Shown here: piece after piece, positions 50,698 through 58,300 of the stretch | Numbering within the stretch: the stretch's first letter is position 1 | Layout: every line of letters begins with the position of its first letter | NCBI RefSeq assembly: GCF_030409555.1 | Contig: NZ_JAUFPU010000008.1 | Coordinates: 268,034 to 332,033 of the forward strand | Length of the DNA: 64,000 bases | Source of the DNA: Chitinimonas viridis | GTDB lineage: Bacteria; Pseudomonadota; Gammaproteobacteria; Burkholderiales; Chitinimonadaceae | Direction: 5' to 3' | Translations under genes and position numbers: made by a program | The notes under the pieces: model-generated | The model's input: the letters and a program-made list of their open reading frames with translations, nothing else | Database searches by the model: none | What the model was told of the DNA's origin: nothing

Positions 50698-52404
50698 TCA
50701 GGCTGTCCGCCAAGCCTGGGCATGGCGGTTCAACCACCAGCCCAGAAGATTGATCAGCAGCGTGGCCAACAGGGAGCTGGCCACAATCAGGCTGGCCATC
50801 GCGGCGGCAGGGGCGGTATCTCCTGCGTCATCCATGTTCAGCACCGCCACCGAGGCCAGCACGGTATCGGGGGTGTAGAGAAAGATGACGCAACTGACGG
50901 TAGTCATGCTGGAGACAAACAGATAGCGCGCGACATCGAGCAAGGCAGGCAGGCTGATAGGCAGCGTGACCCTCAGGCAGGCAGTCCACCAGGGGCGACG
51001 CAGGCTGCGCGCCACAGCCTCGATCTCCGCATCAATCTGCCGCAATGACGTCGCAACGGTGAGGTGGGCGGTGGTGTAGAAGTGCGCCACCGTGGCCGCC
51101 ACCAGAATGGTCATGCTGCCGTAGAGTCCGTGCAGAGGATGGGCGGGGTCATTGAAGCAGAAGATGTAACCCAGCCCCAGGACCAGGCCCGGCACTGCCA
51201 TCGGCAGCAACACCAGGCTACGTATCAGGTTGGCGGGCAAACGGGGTGCCGGGGTTTTGCTAATCAGGTAGGCGGTGAAAAACACCACGGCGGTGCCGAC
51301 CAGGGTAGTCAATGCGGCCAGCTTCAGGCTGTTGTAAAACGCCAGCCAGCCACCGCCATCGACCTGATCAAAGTCGAAATGATCAAGCGTAAAGCTGAGG
51401 TCATAGGGCCAAAGCTTCATGAAGGCCGCAGCGATTGCCACCCCCAGCATGGCCAGGAGAAACAGGCATATTCCGCTACAGCACACGCCTAGCAGTACAT
51501 CACGCACATGATTGCGACCTGGCTGGTAACTGACTGAGCGGCCACTCATGGCGGCACCATGGCTGCGCGCCAGCCAGCGCTCCACCGAAAAGCTGAGGAC
51601 AGCCGGCAGGAGCAGCAACAGGCCGATCACGGCCCCCTTGCCGAAGTTCTGCTGCCCGATGACCTGCTTGTAAGCTTCCAGTGCCAGCACATTGGTCTGC
51701 CCGCCGATCACCTTGGGCACGCCAAAATCCGTTACCACCAAGGTGAATACCACCATGCCGGCCGATAGAAGACCATAGCGAGCATTCGGCAAGGTGACCG
51801 TCATAAAACGTCGTAGCTTGCTGGCACCTAACACCTCGGCCGCTTCGTACAGCCGGGCATCCGCCACCGATAGTGCCGTCGCCAGTATCAGTAGTGCATG
51901 GGGAAAGGTGTAAAACACCTCGCCCAGGACGATGCCCAAGGGGCCGTAGATGCTGCTGTCTCCCAGCCAGTCCTTAAGCACGCCCTGGTTGCCAAACAGG
52001 TAGACCAGCGAGATGGCAGGCATCAGGGACGGTGCCAGCAGGGGGGCCAGCGCGATCAGGCGAAACACCGGGCGCTCCCATAGGCGCGAGCGGGTCAAGG
52101 CAAACGCGAACGCCAAGGCCATGGGCAGAACCAGGGCCAGCGTCATGAGGGCCAGGCGTATGCTGTTCCAGGAGGCCTCAAGCAGGCGGGGTTCGGTCAG
52201 CAAGGCTAGCAGGTTATCCAGGCCAACAAAGCTGCCGTCACGTGCCTCTACTGCCTTGATCAGGATGCTGGCCAGTGGCCAGGCCAGGAAGACCAGCAGC
52301 AGGGCAGCCAGCAGCCATACCAGCGCGACAGCCAGTTGCTCATCCGCGCTACGCCTTATGTTCAGCCCCACAGGGTGGAATCGTTGCCAAGCCCAGGCCA
52401 TCAT
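50698..52404 (-). CDS. 2-Aminoethylphosphonate ABC transporter permease (fused two-domain)
   Basis: The 568-aa membrane protein has about 12 helices and two BinPD permease domains in one chain. The first EAA loop is YEAAEVLGASKLRRFMTVTLPNARYG, the second IEAVARSLRRPWWTACLRVTLPIS. This duplicated layout is characteristic of the AEP transporter permease of the PhnSTU2-like system. ATG 52404 overlaps the stop of the ATPase gene (ATGA); longer upstream frames are shadows. With the ATPase and PhnS it imports aminoethylphosphonate. Confidence 0.9.
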   Translation of the reverse strand: MMAWAWQRFHPVGLNIRRSADEQLAVALVWLLAALLLVFLAWPLASILIKAVEARDGSFVGLDNLLALLTEPRLLEASWNSIRLALMTLALVLPMALAFAFALTRSRLWERPVFRLIALAPLLAPSLMPAISLVYLFGNQGVLKDWLGDSSIYGPLGIVLGEVFYTFPHALLILATALSVADARLYEAAEVLGASKLRRFMTVTLPNARYGLLSAGMVVFTLVVTDFGVPKVIGGQTNVLALEAYKQVIGQQNFGKGAVIGLLLLLPAVLSFSVERWLARSHGAAMSGRSVSYQPGRNHVRDVLLGVCCSGICLFLLAMLGVAIAAAFMKLWPYDLSFTLDHFDFDQVDGGGWLAFYNSLKLAALTTLVGTAVVFFTAYLISKTPAPRLPANLIRSLVLLPMAVPGLVLGLGYIFCFNDPAHPLHGLYGSMTILVAATVAHFYTTAHLTVATSLRQIDAEIEAVARSLRRPWWTACLRVTLPISLPALLDVARYLFVSSMTTVSCVIFLYTPDTVLASVAVLNMDDAGDTAPAAAMASLIVASSLLATLLINLLGWWLNRHAQAWRTA

Positions 52405-53519
52405 AGAACCGGCCCCTGGAATAGCCGCAGGCGGTCGGCGGGAAGCGTGACGGGTACTCGCTGCCCCGGCACAAGCGCACTGAATCCGGCATCGTTTGGG
52501 CTTACATCCGCCACCAGCACGATCTCGCGCGCTGCGCAAAGCGACAGGCTGGCCCGGCGCAGGCCACCGAGGAAATCCACCCGCTCCACTACCGCCATCA
52601 GGGTGTTGGTAGCTGGTTGCCAGTGCGGTTCGACCCGCACATCCTCTGGTCTGCAAAACAGCGTAGCCTCTGCCGGCGCCATGCCTGTCGGCAATGCCAA
52701 GCTGCTGGCAAGCGGTACGCCAGCCAGCCTTAGCGTACCCATATCGTCACAATGCACGGGCAGCCAGTTGGCATGGCCGACAAATTCGGCCACAAAGCGG
52801 TTGGCGGGTTGCCGATAGATCTGCTCGGGGCTACCTACCTGCTCAATGCGACCGTGGCGCATGACCGCAATCGTATCCGCCAGGGCAAGTGCCTCTTCCT
52901 GGTCATGGGTCACCATGATGGTGGTCACCCCCAGTTTTTGCTGCAGCAGGCGCAGTTCTGCACGCAGGTGCTCCCGCACCTGGGCATCCAGCGCCGAGAG
53001 CGGTTCATCCAGCAGCAGCAGGCTAGGTGAGGTAGCCAGTGCACGGGCCAATGCCACGCGCTGCTGCTGCCCGCCGGATAGCTGCGATGGGAACCTGGAC
53101 TCGGAACCGGGCAAGCCCACCAGATCCAGCAGCTCGGCGACACGGCGACTTTGCGCCTGCCTGCTTGTACGCAGGCCGTAGGCAATGTTGCCGGCGACGG
53201 TCAGGTTGGGAAATAGCGCATAGGACTGGAAGACGATGCCGTAGTCCCTTGCTGCAGGGGGCAGGCGGCTGATGTCGCGCCCGGCCATGTGGAGGCTGCC
53301 GGCATCCTGGGTCTCGAGCCCGGCCAGAATGCGCAGCAGGGTGGTCTTGCCACAGCCTGACGGGCCAAGAAGGCACAGGAATTCTCCCTTGCGTATGCTG
53401 AGGTCTATGCCATCCAGCGCTTTAAAGCTGCCGAAGCGCTTGTGAATACCAGTAAAGCGCAAGCAGTCGGCAGACGGGTGCCCTTGCTCGGCTGGTGTAG
53501 GAAACTCCTGGCGTTTCAT
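52401..53519 (-). CDS. phnT: 2-Aminoethylphosphonate ABC transporter ATPase
   Basis: A 372-aa ABC ATPase of the spermidine/Fe type: Walker A LLGPSGCGKTTLLRILAG, Q-loop YGIVFQSYALFPNLTV, signature QLSGGQQQRVALARALATSP, Walker B LLLLDEPLSALD and H-loop TIMVTHDQEEAL. It carries a C-terminal TOBE-like domain (about 250-370). The gene overlaps the permease gene by four bases and follows the HD-domain gene, all on one transcript. Confidence 0.9.
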   Translation of the reverse strand: MKRQEFPTPAEQGHPSADCLRFTGIHKRFGSFKALDGIDLSIRKGEFLCLLGPSGCGKTTLLRILAGLETQDAGSLHMAGRDISRLPPAARDYGIVFQSYALFPNLTVAGNIAYGLRTSRQAQSRRVAELLDLVGLPGSESRFPSQLSGGQQQRVALARALATSPSLLLLDEPLSALDAQVREHLRAELRLLQQKLGVTTIMVTHDQEEALALADTIAVMRHGRIEQVGSPEQIYRQPANRFVAEFVGHANWLPVHCDDMGTLRLAGVPLASSLALPTGMAPAEATLFCRPEDVRVEPHWQPATNTLMAVVERVDFLGGLRRASLSLCAAREIVLVADVSPNDAGFSALVPGQRVPVTLPADRLRLFQGPVL

Positions 53520-53522
53520 GGC

Positions 53523-54071
53523 CTACTCACTCGCCAGCGCCGCGAGGCGTGGCAGGAAATAATCAATATCCGGAACGACCCAGCCCACTCGCTTGGCCGC
53601 ATCGTCATAACGTCGTAGCGCAATGGCGCGCCCTGCATGGGGCTGCGCGGCAAAGCGTGCGGCCGCCCCCACATCCATGGCGCCTCCCTGCAAGGCCAGG
53701 CTCAGGCTGGATGCTTCGGACAGTCGGTCCTGGTAGCCGGGCTCGGTAGCACAGAGGTAGCGCTTGGCATCCACATGCAATCCGATGGGCACCACGACCT
53801 CGTCGGGCAGCCAATGGCGCAGAAAAGGCAGCAGCCTGTACTGGTGCAGATCGTCCTTGCCTTGCGCCAGGTCTTGCTCTCCCTGCTCAAACAGCAGGTG
53901 GCCCAGGTCATGCAGCAGGCAGGCCGCGATCAGCGCATCGTCCTCGCCGGCCTGTTCAGCCAGCCAGGCCGCCTGGCATGCATGCTCTGCCTGGCTGATG
54001 GCCTCACCGCCATAGAGTTGGCTACCGTGGCTGGCAAACAGGGAGGCGATGGTGGGTATGGTCAATGACAT
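53523..54071 (-). CDS. Phosphonate-operon HD domain protein (PhnZ-related)
   Basis: The 182-aa protein carries the HD metal motif: AEHACQAAWLAEQAGEDDALIAACLLHDLGHLLF, then GLHVDAKRYLCATEPGY. PhnZ, a diiron oxygenase that cleaves a hydroxylated aminoethylphosphonate, belongs to this group, and close relatives recur in AEP operons without a proven role. No PhnY partner dioxygenase is present, so a PhnZ activity here is uncertain. ATG 54071 (MSLTIPTIASLF) is chosen over an upstream in-frame ATG. Confidence 0.85.
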   Translation of the reverse strand: MSLTIPTIASLFASHGSQLYGGEAISQAEHACQAAWLAEQAGEDDALIAACLLHDLGHLLFEQGEQDLAQGKDDLHQYRLLPFLRHWLPDEVVVPIGLHVDAKRYLCATEPGYQDRLSEASSLSLALQGGAMDVGAAARFAAQPHAGRAIALRRYDDAAKRVGWVVPDIDYFLPRLAALASE

Positions 54072-54146
54072 GGCGTGAGCTGCAGATGGGTAGGGATAGC
54101 GGCGTGCCATGCGCCAGCTTGCTGGCTTATGGCACGCCAGACGGCT

Positions 54147-55169
54147 TTACTTCTTGGGTTCAGACTTGCCGTCGTAGCGGCGCGTCCATTCAGCGAGGAT
54201 GCGATCGCGATGCTTGGCAGACCAGGACAGATCCTGTTTGACCAGCAGTTGCTCATAGTTGGCCGGGATAAAGCCATTCGGCTTGGCGACACCGGGATAG
54301 GCGACGATAGCGAAGTTCTTTTCGTACAGCTCATTGGCCGAGCGTGAGGCGGACCAATCGGCCAGCTTGCGGGCCGCTTCGAGATTCTTGGCCCCCTTCA
54401 TGATGGCAGTCGCTTCCACATCCCATCCCAGGCCTTCCTTGGGAAAGACCAGATCAAGCGGTGCGCCGCCTTCCTTGAGCTTGGCGGCGCGGTACTCAAA
54501 GGAGATACCGATGGGAAACTCGCCAGCAGCAGCCTGCTTGCATGGCTTGGAACCTGAATGGGTGTACTGCGCGATGTTGTCGTGCAGCTTGTCCATATAG
54601 GCCCAGCCTTCCTTCTCGCCAAACAGGGTCAGCCATGCCGTGACATCAAAGTAACCGGTGCCGCTGGAGGCTGGATTCGGCATCACGATCTTGCCCTTGT
54701 ATTCCGGCTTGAGCAGATCACGCCATGACTCAGGCTTCTTGATGCCCTGCTTGGCGGCTTCGACGGTGTTGAAGCACAGGGTGGCTCCCCAGACATCCAT
54801 GCCTACCCAGCTTGGTACCTTGGCGGTATCCACATATTGCTTGCTGAGCTTTTCCACGCCCTTGGGCGCATACGGCTGCAGCATGCCTTCCTGAGCCAGT
54901 ACCAGCAGGGAACTGGCCGCCACGCCCATCACGACATCTGCCTGTGGGGCCGCTTTTTCGGCCAGCAGCTTGGCGGTGATGATGCCGGTGGAATCTCGAA
55001 CCCACTTGATTTTGACATCGGGGTTCTCTGCTTCGAACTGCGCCTGGTAGGCTTTGAGCTGGTCTGCTTCCAGCGCGGTATAGACAGTCAGGGTGGTATT
55101 GGCGTGCGCAACGCCTGCCAGCAAGGCGACGAGCGTGGCAAGCGGCTTCAGAATGTGGCGAACCTGCAT
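54147..55169 (-). CDS. phnS: 2-Aminoethylphosphonate ABC transporter substrate-binding protein
   Basis: A 340-aa periplasmic binding protein with a signal peptide (about 1-23, ending GVAHA) and a type II fold: TLTVYTALEADQLKAYQAQFEAENPDVKIKWVRDSTGIITAKLLAEK, VDVWGATLCFN-like hinge segments, and FPKEGLGWDVEATAIMKGAKN. It is the first gene of the phn operon, with GAGGAG before the ATG. The next gene on the same strand starts about 75 bases after its stop. Confidence 0.92.
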   Translation of the reverse strand: MQVRHILKPLATLVALLAGVAHANTTLTVYTALEADQLKAYQAQFEAENPDVKIKWVRDSTGIITAKLLAEKAAPQADVVMGVAASSLLVLAQEGMLQPYAPKGVEKLSKQYVDTAKVPSWVGMDVWGATLCFNTVEAAKQGIKKPESWRDLLKPEYKGKIVMPNPASSGTGYFDVTAWLTLFGEKEGWAYMDKLHDNIAQYTHSGSKPCKQAAAGEFPIGISFEYRAAKLKEGGAPLDLVFPKEGLGWDVEATAIMKGAKNLEAARKLADWSASRSANELYEKNFAIVAYPGVAKPNGFIPANYEQLLVKQDLSWSAKHRDRILAEWTRRYDGKSEPKK

Positions 55170-55238
55170 GGAAACTCCTCGTGGGTGGAAAGGCAGGTCG
55201 TTAGTCGACCAGCCGTGGCACTTTACGAGGTCTGCATT

Positions 55239-55259
55239 ACGTCATCGTGACGTCTAGAT
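55239..55259 (-). promoter_or_regulatory. Inverted repeat and HutC-like site upstream of phnS
   Basis: ACGTCA-TCG-TGACGT (55239-55253) is a perfect 6-bp inverted repeat. It runs into GTCTAGAT (55252-55259), a near match to the HutC-subfamily consensus GTNTANAC. It is 70-90 bases upstream of the phnS ATG. PhnF, encoded at the other end of the operon, is the likely ligand. Confidence 0.5.
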
Positions 55260-55300
55260 GACTGTGCGAGGTTGGCAGCAACCCCTACCGCCGGAAAACA

Positions 55301-55329
55301 AGAAAGCACCGGTTAAACCGGTGCTTTCT
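55301..55329 (-). terminator. Rho-independent terminator of the ExeM-like gene
   Basis: A perfect stem, AGAAAGCACCGG and CCGGTGCTTTCT around a TTAAA-type loop, lies 19 bases after the ExeM stop. On the - strand it is followed by TTGTTTTCC. It separates the nuclease gene from the phn operon promoter. Confidence 0.85.
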
Positions 55330-55347
55330 GGCTATCCAAGTTGCTTC

Positions 55348-58300
55348 TCAGGGCAGTATTTCGAAGCGCTGATAGGCAGGTAGATAATTGGGATTGCTGA
55401 AGCGGAACAACAGCTGATGCTGGGGGCTCAGGAGAAAGCCATGCCCCAGATCAGTCGCCTGCACCGGGTAGGTGTAGCCAAAGCCGTAATCTGGCCGGGC
55501 TTGCCAACGCTTACCGCTGGGGTCAAGCAGGGTAGTGGTCTCGCCGAACAGCATCAATTGCCAACCCAGCTTGCGAGCTGCCGCTGCCAGCTCAGCCCGA
55601 TCAAACCAGGTGGGCAGCAGCTGCTGGCGCTGACCGCTGGCCGATAGCAGCTGAAACCCCCCGTTCTCCATGGCAATGGCTGGTGCGCCTGCTGGCGTGG
55701 CGGCAGTCAGCGTCAGGGCAGGTTGGGCCATGTAGCTCATGCCCTGGTGGTAGATACGCAATAGCCCTGTCTGGCCTACGGTCAGGCTGGCTCCGGGCAG
55801 GGTTGCCAGCAAACCTGGCACATCATCCAGTGCAGGGTAAATGCGGTAACGTACACCTGCCACCGTGAGCAGATAGCCGCCGTCGTCCTGAACTGCGAAA
55901 GCGTCGCTGGCACCATGGACTATCTCGAAGCGATCAGCGAAAAATGCCCGGTAGCGTTCCGTACCGGCATTGACCTCCACCACCCCGTCAGCGCGCTGCA
56001 CGATGCTGGCGCCCAGTGCCTTGCTCAGGCCATCTACCAGGCTGCCCGTGCGAGCAGGAAGATTGCTGCCCTTCAGCCGAGGTAGCTGCCAGGGGTAGTC
56101 TGTCACCCCGGCAGGACGTTGCAGGACAAACGTATCGCCCACCTTGCCGGCACTGCCGCTGACCGATCCCAGGTAGATACCGGTCAGCTTGCCAAGGGCA
56201 TCAAAACGCGCCACTTCACCCGCTTGCAGCGTCATGGTCAAGCGTGTGCTGGTGCTCCGATCCAGGCTGGCAGTCCTGGCGGATGCAGGCATGTTCAGCC
56301 TGATCTCGCCGTGCTCTGCCGACACTGCGGCCTGGCCGTCGGCGCTGCGCTGCATGCCTGCCTTTGCAGTGCTGCTGCCGGCTTGCACGGTAAGCAGGGG
56401 GCCGGCACCATCGGCGGACAGGCTCATGCCACCCAGCAGGGCGCCCATAGACCCAGTGGTCGCATAGGCTTGGCCCAGCAAGAGCCGCACGCCTTGCTGC
56501 ACGGAGCCATCGTCACGCGGAAAACTGGCTGTCGCCAGCAAGGTGTCTCGCTTGCTGCTGTCGGATTCCGGGTTGGTTTCGAGGGTGACCAGGCCACCGG
56601 CTACACTAAGTGCGACGGGGGCCTTGGCCGGCAAGGAAAGCACGATGTTGTCGGGTGCGCTGCGGCTGAACACGACAGGGCCCTTGGGAGGCGAGAGCAC
56701 CACAAGGCTGCCGTTGTCGGCTATCCCGACCTGTCCGGCCAGTGCGCCTGCATTGTCCAGGGTATCGGCCGTCGCTGGGGTGCCAGTAACCCCCAGCAGG
56801 CTGGTAGGGTTGGGTTGCTCGGTAACACCGCCATTGAAGGGATTGCTGGGTGTTGGCGGCGCGACATCCGTGCCCAGTTTGAGGCCGACAATAACGGGAT
56901 CATGATCGGAGGAGCGGTAAGCATTCGGCTGGTACAGCCCGGCTTGTTGTGCCGGCGATTTGTCCTCGAGGTTGTAGTCCAGGAAGACAGGCTCATCGGC
57001 ATTCACATTCCAGTGCGCTACCCCCACTATCTTGCTGGCCAGGGCGGGTGTCGCCAGCGCATGATCCAGTGATCCCGTCAGTCCGCCGAACTGGTAGGAC
57101 TCGGTCGCCGCATGCTGCAACTGGTAGCCCGCAGCACGCAGTATGTCGATGGGGTCTTCCTCGGCGTAGGCATTGAAATCCCCTAGCAGAATGACCTCGT
57201 CCAGGCCACTTTGCTGCCGCAGCGTCACCAGCCAGGCAGCCAGCCGTTTGGCTTGCTCACGACGCTTTTCGGTATAGCAGCCCTGACCATCGCCCTGGTC
57301 GGCATCCAGGCCCTTGGCGCTGCCACAGCTCTTGGATTTGAGGTGATTCATCACCGCCATGAAGCGCTTGCCACTGGCCTTGTGCACAAACACCTGGGCG
57401 AGTGACGGCCGCTCGAACATGGCATCCGCCAGAAGGCTGGGCTTGCCGTCGGGCTGGACTACGGCGGGCTTGTAGAACATGCCTACCTTGATGGCATCGC
57501 TGGCCGGATAAGCAGCAATGCCGTCCTCAAGCCTGGCATAGCTGCCAGCGCCTACGGCGGCGTTCAACTTGCCCAGCAGCACATCCTGCGCGCCCTGGTC
57601 GATGTTCTCCAGTTCCATCAGGCCCAGTACGTCAGCATTGATACCCTGCAGTTCGGCCACGATCTTGGCATTCTGACGGGTGAACTCGGCTGCGCTGTCG
57701 GCACCTCGGGCATTCTTGTTGGTGGCGGTCAGCGTGGTGAAGTAGTTCAGCACATTGGTTGCCGCTACCCGCAGGTCTGCACCCGCCAGGTCAGGCGCGG
57801 CCGGGCGGGCGGCATAGTTGAAGGCCGGGGCACCATCACTGGGCTGTAAGGCATAGACATTGTTGCCGTAGTGCAGCACCCCGCTGAGCTGGCTCACGGT
57901 ACTGCCCAGTCGCAGGCTGCTGCTGCTGGCCTCGACATACGGTACCGGGTCAGGGTACTGCTTGCTGAAGCCATCATCGAGCACGATGGCGCGGCGCATA
58001 TTGGCATTCGCCATGGCCTCGATGGCGGCCTTGTTGCTGTTGCCACTGCTGCTGGTGCCCGAGGGGTCTGCGTCGTTGGGGTCAAGCACGTTTGTGGGTT
58101 GCAGCAGACGGCCACCGCTAGACAGGGTGACCTTGCCATACTGCCCCAGCTCGAAGTTATTGCTGACGGTCAGTGTCTGGCTGAACTGCAGCCGCATGCC
58201 TTCATAGCGCTCCCAATCGGCGAGATTGGCGACAGGTAGCGTCAAGCTGGTGGCCTTGGGTAGCGCCTGGCCTTGGGCCAACACGGAAATCACCAGCGCA

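Noticed and set aside
50722..51492. + strand frames opposite the permease gene
   Set aside because: Gln/His/Gly-rich frames arising from the membrane-protein codons on the other strand.
56119..57072. + strand frame opposite the ExeM-like gene
   Set aside because: Shadow of the - strand coding sequence; no protein-like features.
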